DNA of 64,000 nucleotides from Stenomitos rutilans HA7619-LM2 (lineage in GTDB: Bacteria; Cyanobacteriota; Cyanobacteriia; Leptolyngbyales; Leptolyngbyaceae): NCBI GenBank assembly GCA_019358945.1, contig JAHHIE010000011.1:1-64000 (forward strand), in the 5' to 3' direction. The notes below the pieces were generated by a model. It was not told the DNA's origin and made no database searches. It saw only the letters and a list, made by a program, of their open reading frames with translations. The translations under genes were made by a program, and so were the position numbers. Below, in pieces: positions 28,462-37,917 of the stretch; the stretch's first letter is position 1; each line of letters opens with the position of its first letter.

Positions 28462-29292
28462 GTGAAGAACAATAGGCTCAACTCTGAAGTGAAAGGTGAC
28501 CTGCAGATGATGGCTACTCAATCCTCGATTCGTTCACGCGGTATGGAATTGCTGATGTCCTACTATCAGCAGCCCTCGGTCAGGGTACGCAACCAACTGG
28601 TGCAGTTAAACGCAGGCTTGGTGAGAAAGATTGCTCATCGCGTAAGCCACCAGTGCGCTGAGCCTTATGAAGACCTTGAGCAAATTGGCTACCTGGGTTT
28701 GATCCGTGCCATCGAGCGTTTTAATCCTCATCAAGGGTGTGCGTTCAGTTCCTTTGCTGTTCCTTATATTCGTGGCGAGATGCTGCATTTTCTCCGCGAT
28801 CGCAGCGGTACCGTTAAGATTCCCCGCCGCTGGCAGCAACTCAACAAAGAAGGTCAACGAGTGCGTGAAGCGTTGATGGAAGCGACAGGTCGTCAGCCTG
28901 GCGATAATGAGATTGCAGAAGCGCTGGGTGTCACGGTTAACGAATGGCGTGAAAGCAAGTTAGCGACCAAAAATCGGTTGCCACTTAGCTTGGATGCTAC
29001 GATTTGCCAGCAAATTGACTCACCCATGACGCTCGGCGATACCTTACCCGATGCTCACTATCAAACCTTGCAAAATCTAGAGGAAGACCGCCAGCAGCTT
29101 CAGCGTGCCCTCAATCAACTAGAAGACAAAACACGTCAGGCGATCGAGTTTGTGTTCATCAAAGATTTGTCTCGTAAAGAAGTCGCAGAGCAAATTGGCG
29201 TTAGCCCCATGACTGTCACCCGCCGCATCCACCGTGGAATTCAGCAAATGGTAACGCTGCTTCAGCCTCAAGTGTTGCAGACCGATCCTTAA
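28462..29292 (+). CDS. sigF: Group 3 RNA polymerase sigma factor, SigF type
   Basis: The protein has region 2 (YEDLEQIGYLGLIRAIERF, FSSFAVPYIRGEMLHFLRD), region 3 (RQPGDNEIAEALGVTVNEW) and region 4 (DLSRKEVAEQIGVSPMTVTR), with no region 1.1. It resembles cyanobacterial SigF, which directs pilus and surface-structure genes in Synechocystis and is related to sporulation/flagellar sigmas. The start could be the track ATG at 28462 or one of the ATGs near 28507, just before MATQSSIRSRG. No anti-sigma gene is next to it. A terminator follows. Confidence 0.9.
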   Translation: MKNNRLNSEVKGDLQMMATQSSIRSRGMELLMSYYQQPSVRVRNQLVQLNAGLVRKIAHRVSHQCAEPYEDLEQIGYLGLIRAIERFNPHQGCAFSSFAVPYIRGEMLHFLRDRSGTVKIPRRWQQLNKEGQRVREALMEATGRQPGDNEIAEALGVTVNEWRESKLATKNRLPLSLDATICQQIDSPMTLGDTLPDAHYQTLQNLEEDRQQLQRALNQLEDKTRQAIEFVFIKDLSRKEVAEQIGVSPMTVTRRIHRGIQQMVTLLQPQVLQTDP

Positions 29293-29347
29293 GCGTTGCA
29301 ACCCATTATTATTCGGTTACGCTTTCACTAAGTAACTAGTATCCTGT

Positions 29348-29379
29348 GCTGGGTCGGCTGTAGCTGATCCAGCTTTTTT
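29348..29379 (+). terminator. Rho-independent terminator after sigF
   Basis: GCTGGGTC and GATCCAGC pair around a ten-base loop and are followed by TTTTTT, 56 bases after the sigF stop codon. Confidence 0.75.
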
Positions 29380-29527
29380 AATGAAGTAGAAGGGAATGGG
29401 GAGTCGGTTAAGGATGAGGGATGAAGGCTAAAGGATGAAGGATAAAAAGCTGACGGCTGACAGCTAATTTAACCGCTCTTTTCACTCAAAACTCAGAACT
29501 CAGAACTCAGAACTCAAAACTTCTTGT

Positions 29528-30433
29528 TTATCCCCTTGCACCTAAAATCATGCCAGCTAGTAGCACAAAACCGATCGCAACGTTTTGTTTAAAGAGTTGG
29601 GCGTAGGTGTGGTGTGGAATGGTTTTCTGGCAGAGGCGGTAGTATTGCCATGCCCAGAGGAGAGCGGCGATCGCTAGCGTGATCCAGAACGCTATGCCTA
29701 GAGACATCACGAGGCCCAGTTGCCATAAGCAAAGAACGGTACCTGCGTAAAAGAGACCGACTGCGTGCGCTACGTAGGCACCGAAGAAGAGGGCACCCGA
29801 TTTGATGCCAATGCGGCGATCATCATCGCGATCGGACATGGCGTAGACAATATCGAAGCCGAGCGTCCACAGTACAGTAGCTCCCCAGAGCAGCCAGGTC
29901 GCGGTGCCCAGACAGGGCGTTGGTGCAGGAGTTGCATTACAGCTAACGGCACTCCAACTAATGAGGACGGCAAAGCCCCAGGCGATCGCCAACACCAACT
30001 GCGGGATGGGAAACAGGCGCTTTGCTAGTGGATACAGCACAATCACGGGCACGGCTGCCACGCAGAGCCAAAAGGTAAGCGGGTTGAGATACAGTGATAG
30101 CCCCCACGCGCAGACAAACGCAACCAGCGCAATGACAATGCCAACCTTAACGGAAAGAGTTCGTGCTGCCAGCGGACGGCTACGGGTGCGCTGCACTTTA
30201 GGGTCAATGTCTCGATCCCAAAGGTCATTGACAACGCAGCCTGCCGCACTGGTTGCCAGCGTTCCCAGGACAATGACTCCGATCAGCAGTGGTGGTGGAG
30301 TCCCTCGTGCGGCAAGCACAACAGCCCACAGTGCAGGAATCATTAAAATCAGGCGACCTTCTGGCTTATCCCAGCGTAGAAGCCGAAAAACGGTTAGCCA
30401 GGTAGGTGCAGGGCGTTCAGGGGAAGCAGTCAT
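29528..30433 (-). CDS. ubiA: UbiA-type 4-hydroxybenzoate polyprenyltransferase
   Basis: This 301-residue, roughly nine-helix membrane enzyme has both Asp-rich motifs of the UbiA superfamily: NDLWDRDIDPKVQRTRSRPL and DIVYAMSDRDDDRRIGIKS. In cyanobacteria this enzyme attaches a solanesyl chain to 4-hydroxybenzoate in plastoquinone-9 synthesis. It is transcribed away from the lipoprotein gene's 3' end, from which it is separated by a family C palindromic element. Alternative UbiA substrates (homogentisate, chlorophyllide) are less likely given the motif spacing. Confidence 0.88.
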   Translation of the reverse strand: MTASPERPAPTWLTVFRLLRWDKPEGRLILMIPALWAVVLAARGTPPPLLIGVIVLGTLATSAAGCVVNDLWDRDIDPKVQRTRSRPLAARTLSVKVGIVIALVAFVCAWGLSLYLNPLTFWLCVAAVPVIVLYPLAKRLFPIPQLVLAIAWGFAVLISWSAVSCNATPAPTPCLGTATWLLWGATVLWTLGFDIVYAMSDRDDDRRIGIKSGALFFGAYVAHAVGLFYAGTVLCLWQLGLVMSLGIAFWITLAIAALLWAWQYYRLCQKTIPHHTYAQLFKQNVAIGFVLLAGMILGARG

Positions 30434-30469
30434 AGAGAAAACTGGAATAGAGGGTCAACAAGATATCTT

Positions 30470-30545
30470 GACCAAAACCTCGGAGGTTTAAGCAACGACA
30501 TCAATAATGCTTGATTCCTGGTTCAAACCTCCGAGGTTTGCGTCG
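30470..30545. repeat. Double-palindrome element, family C, copy 1
   Basis: Two 15-base palindromes, AAACCTCGGAGGTTT and AAACCTCCGAGGTTT, that are reverse complements of each other stand about 40 bases apart, so they can pair with themselves or with each other. A related copy, in the opposite orientation, is at 45934-46030. It lies between the lipoprotein gene and ubiA (both minus strand) and could end or stabilise transcripts. Confidence 0.7.
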
Positions 30546-30556
30546 GTCGTATTGAA

Positions 30557-31666
30557 TTAATTCTCGTTCCTCAGCATGCGCTGCTGTACCTGTTGAAGCT
30601 GCTGACTATCTTTTTGCCAGATCGTCCATGCGCTGAGGCGAAGTGACACTTTTTCGCCGCTGGCATCGGTGGTCAAACCGTATTTTTGCCGCAGCATGGT
30701 CGCGTCTGCCAGAGAAACGGGTACGAACTGATCGAAAACATCATCATAAAGCCACTGGGTGTTTGCGGCTTTGAAGGCCAGGTAGTCTTTCCACAACTTG
30801 AGAACAAGCTGATGATCGCTGATCGCGGCTGCTAGCACGGGATAGATGGGATGACGTTTTGCCTCTGGCAGCGACGCAAACTGCTGAAAGGTTTTCTGTA
30901 AGGCCTCGACAAGACGGGTGTAGTCTTCGTAGCTAATGCCAATGCGCTGAGGGGTTAAATTTGCCTGGTAGACGTTATCTGGAATGCTTTTTAACTGAGT
31001 TGCGATCTCTGAAAAATGTTTGAGGGTCAGGATGGCTTGCTTTTCGGTGATGAGGCGCTGGGTGATTGCGTTTTGGTTACTGCGGTAGACGGGCAGTTTT
31101 GCCTGACTTTGTGCTGCGATCGCAGTGGTGGGTGGAATCGACTGAAGCATGGTAATCGCGGCTTCCCATTTTTCGCTGGCGCGCTGCCAAACTTTGAGCG
31201 TGTAGGGTGGCTTTTGAACGGTAACCGCTGCCTGCCATGCTAGTGTTTGAGCGGCTTTAAAGCGATCAGCGGCGGTTGTCTCGGTGGTGAAGCGATCGTT
31301 GATAGCCGCATAGTTAACCTGATAAACGGCTATTTTTTCCTTTGCCTGAGCTGAAAGGGCAGTTCCTTCGGGAATCGTTTCTAACAGGTTGATTGCCTGC
31401 CGCCACTTGACCCGCGCGGCTTGCCAGGTTTCAACCCTGTGTGGTGGATGTTGTACCATGACGGCTGCGTCCCAAGCGAGTTTGCGAGCTGCAATAAAGG
31501 TGCCGAGCGCTGACGTTGCCTGCGGGGAAGTCGCATCCGCAGGTGATGAAGCCGTTTTTACCGTTTGGCTGACCTCATCCGCAAAGCCGCGATTGTCAGC
31601 ATGACAGGCTGTTAGCAGCATCAGGCCGGTCGATAAAACGATGGTTAAACGCAAACAGTGCATCAC
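30557..31666 (-). CDS. Lipoprotein with two internal repeats, function unknown
   Basis: The N-terminus MMHCLRLTIVLSTGLMLLTAC ends in an LTAC lipobox, so a lipid-anchored protein is expected. The mature part contains two related units of about 70 residues, one with LAWDAAVMVQHPPHRVETWQ and one with LAWQAAVTVQKPPYTLKVWQ; both continue with a TIPE/SIPP segment and a Lys-x-x-VY. These look like alpha-helical hairpins of the kind seen in coiled-coil periplasmic proteins. The C-terminal 120 residues are different. I do not recognise a function. Confidence 0.75.
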   Translation of the reverse strand: MMHCLRLTIVLSTGLMLLTACHADNRGFADEVSQTVKTASSPADATSPQATSALGTFIAARKLAWDAAVMVQHPPHRVETWQAARVKWRQAINLLETIPEGTALSAQAKEKIAVYQVNYAAINDRFTTETTAADRFKAAQTLAWQAAVTVQKPPYTLKVWQRASEKWEAAITMLQSIPPTTAIAAQSQAKLPVYRSNQNAITQRLITEKQAILTLKHFSEIATQLKSIPDNVYQANLTPQRIGISYEDYTRLVEALQKTFQQFASLPEAKRHPIYPVLAAAISDHQLVLKLWKDYLAFKAANTQWLYDDVFDQFVPVSLADATMLRQKYGLTTDASGEKVSLRLSAWTIWQKDSQQLQQVQQRMLRNEN

Positions 31667-31947
31667 TTTCGATCGTGGATGATTGGAACTTGGAGGGGCA
31701 GTCCAGGTGCATTGCTAGACTGAGCCGTTGTGGCTCCTTACAGTTCTAACCTGCCTCAAACCAATGTGAAGGATGAGAGGATAGCATCACAGCGTACAAT
31801 CATGAGAGCGACCCGACGAACGGCGAGAGCGTGATTCTGTAGATAAAGCAAATAGATAGAGTAAATCGACGATGCTATTGTGCTCAAGTGTGGCTCAAGC
31901 CCCTGCTATCATCCTGGGACCATCCTAATTCACAACCCAATCTCTCT

Positions 31948-32676
31948 ATGACTGCTCGTTCTCAGCTTTACGAAGGCAAAGCAAAAATTCTCTACACCAC
32001 TGATGATCCAGCGGTGCTGCTTACCTACTTTAAAGATGATGCCACGGCCTTCAATGCCCAAAAGCGCGGCAGTATTGAGGGCAAAGGAGCCTTTAATTGC
32101 GCGATCGCCAGTCATTTGTTTAAGCAGCTAGAAGCCAGCGGCATTCCCACTCACTTCATCGAGCAAACGAGTGCAAATGAGATGCGGGTACAGGCCGTGC
32201 AGATTGTGCCACTTGAGGTGGTGGTCAGGAACATTGCAGCGGGTAGTCTCTGTCAACAAACGGGATTGAGCCTGGGCACTGTGCTGAAACAACCGCTGGT
32301 GGAGTTTTACTACAAAAATGATGCGCTGGGTGATCCATTGCTAACGCTCGATCGCTTACTCCTACTGGAGCTTGCCACAGCAGAACAGGTCGAGCAACTC
32401 CGAGTTATGGCACTCAAGATCAACGACGTGTTGCAACCGTTCTTTATGACCTGTGGTATCACGCTGGTTGATTTCAAGCTAGAGTTTGGACTGGATCAGC
32501 ATCAGCGACTGCTGTTGGCGGATGAGATTAGTCCCGATACCTGTCGCCTCTGGAATTTGACGGAGGATGATCCCAAGCAACGGGTCATGGATAAAGATCG
32601 CTTCCGTCAAGACTTGGGTGATGTGGCATCGGCTTATCGGCAAGTTATGGAGAGAGTGCTGCAACAGGCATTGTAG
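31948..32676 (+). CDS. purC: SAICAR synthase (purine synthesis)
   Basis: PurC joins aspartate to CAIR using ATP in de novo purine synthesis. The protein has QLYEGKAKILYTTDD, VVVRNIAAGSLCQQTGL, TLVDFKLEFGLDQ and ADEISPDTCRLWN, all conserved. The start is set at MTARSQLYEGK (242 residues), not at the track ATG 20 codons earlier. It is followed after about 240 bases by bamA, an association I recall in other cyanobacteria, but separate promoters are likely. Confidence 0.95.
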   Translation: MTARSQLYEGKAKILYTTDDPAVLLTYFKDDATAFNAQKRGSIEGKGAFNCAIASHLFKQLEASGIPTHFIEQTSANEMRVQAVQIVPLEVVVRNIAAGSLCQQTGLSLGTVLKQPLVEFYYKNDALGDPLLTLDRLLLLELATAEQVEQLRVMALKINDVLQPFFMTCGITLVDFKLEFGLDQHQRLLLADEISPDTCRLWNLTEDDPKQRVMDKDRFRQDLGDVASAYRQVMERVLQQAL

Positions 32677-32913
32677 CGATCGTTCTAAGATGAGGCTGTC
32701 TTGTCCGAAACCGTTTTCCAGGTAGTTGCTCCTGGTGCCAAAGCACTCATTCTGGCAAGCTCACTATATTGGTACCAAGCAATGCGGTAAAATTTCACAG
32801 TTTGTCTGTTGTTTTAATCTCGCCCAGGTTTAATCTGCCGACGTTTTTGCTGTTTCATGGGTCCTGCTTTAGACAGGGCGTGGTGTGTGGACGTGTCAAC
32901 TAATCCGAACAAT

Positions 32914-35373
32914 ATGCGTTTTTCTCCAGTTTTGGTGGCGTTTCTGGCTGCCACGGCAACGCTAGGTATGTCTAACACAGCCAGGGGGGAAGCTCCCGAC
33001 CCAGCGCTTGTGCGAGCGGCATCGAATCAGTCTGCGACAGCTACCGATAAAGGCTCGATTAACAAACCCTCGATCGGCAAGCCTGCGATCGTGAAACCAG
33101 TCGGGAACGCTGCGATCGCCACACCAGCGACGATCGTTCCGCCAGCGACCATCGTGACTCAGGCAAAAGCGAGTCAGGCAGAGTTACTGAGTGGGCTTTC
33201 TGCACCGTCAAGCGCGAAACGGACAAAAGCCAGTCAGCGGTCAAAGTCTGCTGTATCTGCGATCGCTCAAGCTGGGCCAGGGCAAGAAACTCCCAGCCAG
33301 ATTCAGCTAACGCCAGGTGGCAGCTCTCCCGCTCCACAGCCTAGCCCTGAAGCCTCCCCAACGCCAACCCCAGAAACCACCCCTTCTCCAGGTACCACTC
33401 CTGCCCCAGAAGCGTCTCCCGCTCCCGAAGCAACTCCCGCCCCAGAAACTGCGCCGACTCCTTCTGCACCAACCACAACGCCAGAGACGACTGCGCCTAC
33501 AGAACAAGAACCTCCTGTGCTGGTGAGTGAAGTCGTTGTCCAGGGCGTTGAAGGAGACATTCAGCAGCAGGTTTATCAGGCGATTCGGACGCAGCCAGGA
33601 CGCACCACAACGCGCACTCAGCTACAGGAAGATATCAACGCTATCTTTGGGCTGGGCTACTTTTCTAACGTGCGGGCCGTGCCAACCGATACTCCCCTGG
33701 GGGTACGCGTCACCTTTGAAGTGCAGTTAAACCCTGTGCTGCAAAAGGTGCAGCTAGAGGGCACAACCCTTTTACCAGAACCAGTGCTTACGGATGCATT
33801 CAGTGATCAGTACGGCAAAGTACTGAACCTGGTGCAGCTGCAGGAAGGCATCAAGAAAGTCAACAAATGGTATCAGGATAATGGCTATGTCCTGGCTCAG
33901 GTGGTTGAAGCGCCGCAGGTTTCGCCCGATGGTATTGTCACGCTACAAGTGGCTGAAGGGGTGGTTGAAGATATCCAGGTACGCTACGTCGATAAGGATG
34001 GCAACGAATGTAAACGAAACGATCAGGGTAAGTTTGTCCTTCTGGACCCTCAAGGCAACCCGGTCTTAAATAAAGAAGGCAAGCCAACTGGATGTCGGGC
34101 ACGCACGCGCCCCTATGTCGTCAAACGCGAGTTTGAATTGAAGCCTGGACAGGTCTTTAACCGCACTAAAGTGGAACGTGACTTACAGCGCGTTTTTGGC
34201 CTTGGCATTTTTGACGATGTGAAGCTATCGCTGTCACCGGGACAAGATCCCCGTAAAGTGGTGGTTGTGGCAAATGTGGTTGAGAAGAACACGGGATCGA
34301 TCGCAGCCGGTGCCGGGATTAGTTCTGCAAGTGGTCTCTTTGGTACTGTCAGCTACCAGCAGCAAAACGTGGGTGGTAACAATCAGAAGCTGGGTGCTGA
34401 GGTGCAGTTGGGGATCCGAGAAACGCTGTTTGACCTGAACTTTACCGATCCGTGGATTGGGGGCGATCCCTACCGCACGTCGTATACAGTGAACCTGTTC
34501 CGACGACAAACTATCTCGCTCATCTTTGATGGTGGCCCAAGGGATGTGAACCTGCCAAACGGCGATACCCCCAGAGTCGTGCGGACAGGAGCAGGGGTTA
34601 GCTTCTCACGTCCGCTAAATGGTAATCCGTATACCCGACCCGAATGGGCTGCTTCACTGGGCTTCCAGTATCAGCGCGTCAGAATTAATGATGGTGACGG
34701 CAGACTAAGCCCACGAGATGAATTTGGTAACAACCTCAGCTTTAGCGGCGAGGGCAAAGACGATTTGTATACGGTGCAGTTTGGGGTCGTGCGCGATCGT
34801 CGTAATGACCTCCTGCGACCCACAGCAGGATCGTTGCTGCGACTGGGAACTGAGCAATCGATCCCTCTGGGTAAGGGTAATATTCTCTTGAACCGATTGC
34901 GGGCAAGCTACAGCTTCTACATACCCACACGCCTCCTACAATTTACACCTGCCTGCCGCGATCCCAAATCTAGAGACTGCCCGCAAACCTTTGCCTTCAA
35001 CGTTCAAGGAGGTACGGTGTTGGGTGATTTACCCCCCTACGAAGCGTTTGCCTTAGGCGGCAGTAACTCAGTCCGGGGGTATGACGAAGGCGATCTGGGC
35101 AGTGCCAAGACCTTCCTTCAGGCAACCGTCGAGTATCGCTTCCCGGTGTTTTCTGTCATTTCGGGTGCGCTTTTCTTGGATGCCGCTACCGACTTTGGCA
35201 CTGGCGATAACGTTCCAGGTAATCCAGCAGGCGTTCGTGGCAAGCCAGGAGAAGGCTTTGGCTATGGCTTGGGTTTGCGGGTGCAGTCACCTTTGGGACC
35301 GATTCGGATTGACTTTGGTATTAACGATAGCGGTGATACGCAGTTCCACTTCGGTATCGGAGAGCGCTTCTAA
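32914..35373 (+). CDS. bamA: Omp85 / BamA outer membrane assembly protein
   Basis: BamA inserts beta-barrel proteins into the outer membrane; cyanobacterial forms are relatives of chloroplast Toc75. A signal peptide ([20 protein letters not shown]) is followed by a Ser/Lys-rich segment and a long Pro/Thr linker ([20 protein letters not shown]). Three POTRA domains start near [27 protein letters not shown] and [14 protein letters not shown]; the third has a charged insert with two Cys. The barrel carries the [10 protein letters not shown] motif and ends in Phe (FHFGIGERF). The ATG 19 codons inside the track ORF fits the signal peptide. TAATG couples it to lpxC. Confidence 0.95.
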   Translation: MRFSPVLVAFLAATATLGMSNTARGEAPDPALVRAASNQSATATDKGSINKPSIGKPAIVKPVGNAAIATPATIVPPATIVTQAKASQAELLSGLSAPSSAKRTKASQRSKSAVSAIAQAGPGQETPSQIQLTPGGSSPAPQPSPEASPTPTPETTPSPGTTPAPEASPAPEATPAPETAPTPSAPTTTPETTAPTEQEPPVLVSEVVVQGVEGDIQQQVYQAIRTQPGRTTTRTQLQEDINAIFGLGYFSNVRAVPTDTPLGVRVTFEVQLNPVLQKVQLEGTTLLPEPVLTDAFSDQYGKVLNLVQLQEGIKKVNKWYQDNGYVLAQVVEAPQVSPDGIVTLQVAEGVVEDIQVRYVDKDGNECKRNDQGKFVLLDPQGNPVLNKEGKPTGCRARTRPYVVKREFELKPGQVFNRTKVERDLQRVFGLGIFDDVKLSLSPGQDPRKVVVVANVVEKNTGSIAAGAGISSASGLFGTVSYQQQNVGGNNQKLGAEVQLGIRETLFDLNFTDPWIGGDPYRTSYTVNLFRRQTISLIFDGGPRDVNLPNGDTPRVVRTGAGVSFSRPLNGNPYTRPEWAASLGFQYQRVRINDGDGRLSPRDEFGNNLSFSGEGKDDLYTVQFGVVRDRRNDLLRPTAGSLLRLGTEQSIPLGKGNILLNRLRASYSFYIPTRLLQFTPACRDPKSRDCPQTFAFNVQGGTVLGDLPPYEAFALGGSNSVRGYDEGDLGSAKTFLQATVEYRFPVFSVISGALFLDAATDFGTGDNVPGNPAGVRGKPGEGFGYGLGLRVQSPLGPIRIDFGINDSGDTQFHFGIGERF

Positions 35374-36266
35374 TGGAACCAGAAGTCAACCGTCAAACGC
35401 TAGAAACAGGCGGCTTTGGCAAGGGGCTACAACAAACGCTGCGGACTGGCTTTGTGCGATCGGGCATTGGCCTCCATACCGGAGCGTCGGTTCAGGTGCG
35501 CGTGTTACCAGCCACTGTAGGTCAAGGGCGCTATTTTGTGCGGGTTGATCAACCAGGTACACCAGTCATCAAGGCCCAAATAGCAACCGTTCGCCCAACC
35601 CAACTCTCGACTGAATTAGCCCAAGGTGAGGCCACGGTGCGGACAGTTGAGCATTTGTTAGCCGCGCTAGCCGCCTTGGGCGTGGACAACGCTCGCATCG
35701 AGATTAACGGGCCAGAAGTTCCGCTGCTGGATGGGTCGGCCAAGGATTGGGCAGAGGCGATCGTTCAAGTTGGTACAGTGCCCCAATCTGAACCGCGATC
35801 GGTCTGGGCACTGCCAGAGCCGCTATGTGTCCAAGAGGGCGATGCCTTTGTGATAGCACGTCCCTCTAGTGAACTGCGCTTTACCTATGGCATTGATTTT
35901 GATTTGTCCGCGATCGGCAATCAGTGGCACAGTTGGTCACCCGATGCAATGCGTGAAGAGTCCTTAACCTTTGCCGCTGTCATTGCGCCTGCCCGCACCT
36001 TTGGACTCGCCCACCAAATTGAAGCGCTCCGCGATCGGGGGCTGATCAAAGGCGGGAGTTTAGACAATGCGCTGGTCTGTGGCTCCGAAGGCTGGTTAAA
36101 TCCGCCGTTGCGATTTCTAAATGAACCAGTTCGTCATAAACTTTTAGATTTAGTAGGAGATTTGAGCCTGCTAGGAAACTTTCCCGTAGCGCATTTTCTG
36201 GCATACAAGGCTAGCCACCATCTGCATACTCAATTGGCACGTTCGATTGCCGCCCTTCACTGTTAG
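35373..36266 (+). CDS. lpxC: UDP-3-O-acyl-N-acetylglucosamine deacetylase
   Basis: LpxC is the zinc deacetylase that makes the committed step of lipid A synthesis. Its metal-binding segments are seen: [18 protein letters not shown] and the C-terminal [14 protein letters not shown]. The N-terminal [17 protein letters not shown] is also typical. At 297 residues it has the usual length. The ATG shares its A with the bamA stop codon (TAATG), indicating translational coupling. Confidence 0.95.
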   Translation: MEPEVNRQTLETGGFGKGLQQTLRTGFVRSGIGLHTGASVQVRVLPATVGQGRYFVRVDQPGTPVIKAQIATVRPTQLSTELAQGEATVRTVEHLLAALAALGVDNARIEINGPEVPLLDGSAKDWAEAIVQVGTVPQSEPRSVWALPEPLCVQEGDAFVIARPSSELRFTYGIDFDLSAIGNQWHSWSPDAMREESLTFAAVIAPARTFGLAHQIEALRDRGLIKGGSLDNALVCGSEGWLNPPLRFLNEPVRHKLLDLVGDLSLLGNFPVAHFLAYKASHHLHTQLARSIAALHC

Positions 36267-36358
36267 CTACTCGTCGCCGCTTCCAAGTTTCCAGAAAAGA
36301 TAGTCGCTAACCAACATGTCCTCCGGCCCTACTGCACCTCTATCGAAGCCCTAAACCC

Positions 36359-36904
36359 ATGTCGATCTTCGCTGATGTCAATACTCCCGATGCTCCTTCC
36401 AGCCATGTGACAACGCCTCTTCAAGCTGAGATGGATCACATCTCCTCTGAACACTCCCATCCCGAAACTGAAGTGACCATCCCGGTTGAAGAGATTCAAA
36501 AGCTCCTACCCCATCGCTACCCGTTTTCGCTAGTCGATCGCATCATTAAGTACGTGCCAGGAAAATTTGCGGTTGGCATTAAAAACGTCACTTTTAATGA
36601 ACCTCATTTTCAAGGCCACTTTCCAGGCAGGCCGATCATGCCGGGCGTGCTAATTGTGGAAGCAATGGCACAGGTGGGGGGCGTTGTGTTGACACAAATG
36701 GCAGACGTGCAAAGCGGGCTGTTTATGTTTGCAGGTATCGATAAAGTGCGGTTTCGTCAGCCTGTCGTACCGGGCGATCAGCTTATCATGACAGTAGAGC
36801 TGCTCTCGGTGAAGCGCCGTCGTTTTGGCACCATGCAAGGACGGGCCGAAGTCGATGGACGGCTTGTGGCTGAAGGGGAACTCAAGTTTGCCCTTGTTGA
36901 TTAA
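36359..36904 (+). CDS. fabZ: 3-hydroxyacyl-ACP dehydratase
   Basis: FabZ removes water from 3-hydroxyacyl-ACP in fatty acid synthesis. The hot-dog fold core has [16 protein letters not shown] and the catalytic His and Glu in [19 protein letters not shown]. The 181-residue ORF has an N-terminal extension of about 35 residues with no obvious domain; the ATG at residue 25 (MDHISSEH) is an alternative. Its place between lpxC and lpxA follows the common order, where it balances acyl-ACP use for lipid A and phospholipids. Confidence 0.95.
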   Translation: MSIFADVNTPDAPSSHVTTPLQAEMDHISSEHSHPETEVTIPVEEIQKLLPHRYPFSLVDRIIKYVPGKFAVGIKNVTFNEPHFQGHFPGRPIMPGVLIVEAMAQVGGVVLTQMADVQSGLFMFAGIDKVRFRQPVVPGDQLIMTVELLSVKRRRFGTMQGRAEVDGRLVAEGELKFALVD

Positions 36905-37083
36905 TCACCGTTCAAGACTCACACGAGATTGCTGTTGGGCCAATCTATGTTCTCGATCTGCCGCGTTTTCAGTCTGTCTAAAATTTGTTTAGTGTGGTTA
37001 AACGGCTGAGAGTTTGCTGCGTTATCAGTTTCTACCCCGTAACGTGTCACCACTCCTACCCCATCCTCGATCGCTAATACCCT

Positions 37084-37917
37084 ATGGCAACCTTAATTCA
37101 TCCAACGGCTGTGATTCATCCTGGTGCTGACTTGCACCCAACGGTGCAGGTGGGTGCGTATGCGGTCATTGGTGCGCGGGTTAAGGTTGGCGCAGAAACT
37201 ACGATCGGCCCTCACGTCGTGCTGGATGGTTGGACAGAGATTGGCGCGAGAACTCGCATTTTTCCCAGCGCGACCATTGGCTCAGAACCTCAAGACCTCA
37301 AGTACGACGGCTCCGAAGGCTTAGTTAGCATTGGCGATGACAATTACATCCGTGAATACGTCACGATTAATCGACCCACCTATGCAAACGAAGCTACGTT
37401 GATTGGCAATGGCAATCTGCTCATGGCCTACGTCCACGTTGGGCACAACTGCGTGATTGAAAATCAGGTGGTTATTTCTAATGCTGTAGCGCTGTCAGGC
37501 TACGTTCATATCGAATCGAGAGCACGCTTGAGTGGGGTCTTTGGGGTTCACCAGTTTGTCCACATTGGGCGCTATGCGATGGTGGGTGGGATGAGCCGCA
37601 TTGTGCGTGATGTGCCGCCCTACATGGCGGTTGAAGGTAATCCTGCACGGGTGCGATCGCTCAATCGGGTTGGTCTCAAGCGTGCTGGCTTTGCAGATGC
37701 GATGGAGGGGAAACCGTATCAGGCGCTCAAGCAAGCTTTCCGCATTCTCTACCGTTCTGGCCTCTCCCTCAATGAGGCGCTGGAGAAGCTAGAAATGCTG
37801 CCATATGATGAACATGTGCATCACCTCCAGCACTTTTTACGATCGTCTCAGCAGCCAGGGCGACGGGGGCCAACGTCTGGTAAGCGAGTGGTAACGTCAG
37901 GTGATGACGATGATTGA
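37084..37917 (+). CDS. lpxA: UDP-N-acetylglucosamine acyltransferase
   Basis: LpxA transfers the 3-hydroxyacyl chain from ACP to UDP-GlcNAc, the first lipid A step. The N-terminal two-thirds are left-handed beta-helix hexapeptide repeats (IHPGADLHPTVQVGAYAVIG), with the catalytic His in YVHVGHNCVIENQVV and GVFGVHQFVHIGRYAMVGG later. The C-terminal helical domain is normal, but the last 20 residues (RSSQQPGRRGPTSGKRVVTS) form a low-complexity tail. It overlaps lpxB by 17 bases. Confidence 0.95.
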   Translation: MATLIHPTAVIHPGADLHPTVQVGAYAVIGARVKVGAETTIGPHVVLDGWTEIGARTRIFPSATIGSEPQDLKYDGSEGLVSIGDDNYIREYVTINRPTYANEATLIGNGNLLMAYVHVGHNCVIENQVVISNAVALSGYVHIESRARLSGVFGVHQFVHIGRYAMVGGMSRIVRDVPPYMAVEGNPARVRSLNRVGLKRAGFADAMEGKPYQALKQAFRILYRSGLSLNEALEKLEMLPYDEHVHHLQHFLRSSQQPGRRGPTSGKRVVTSGDDDD

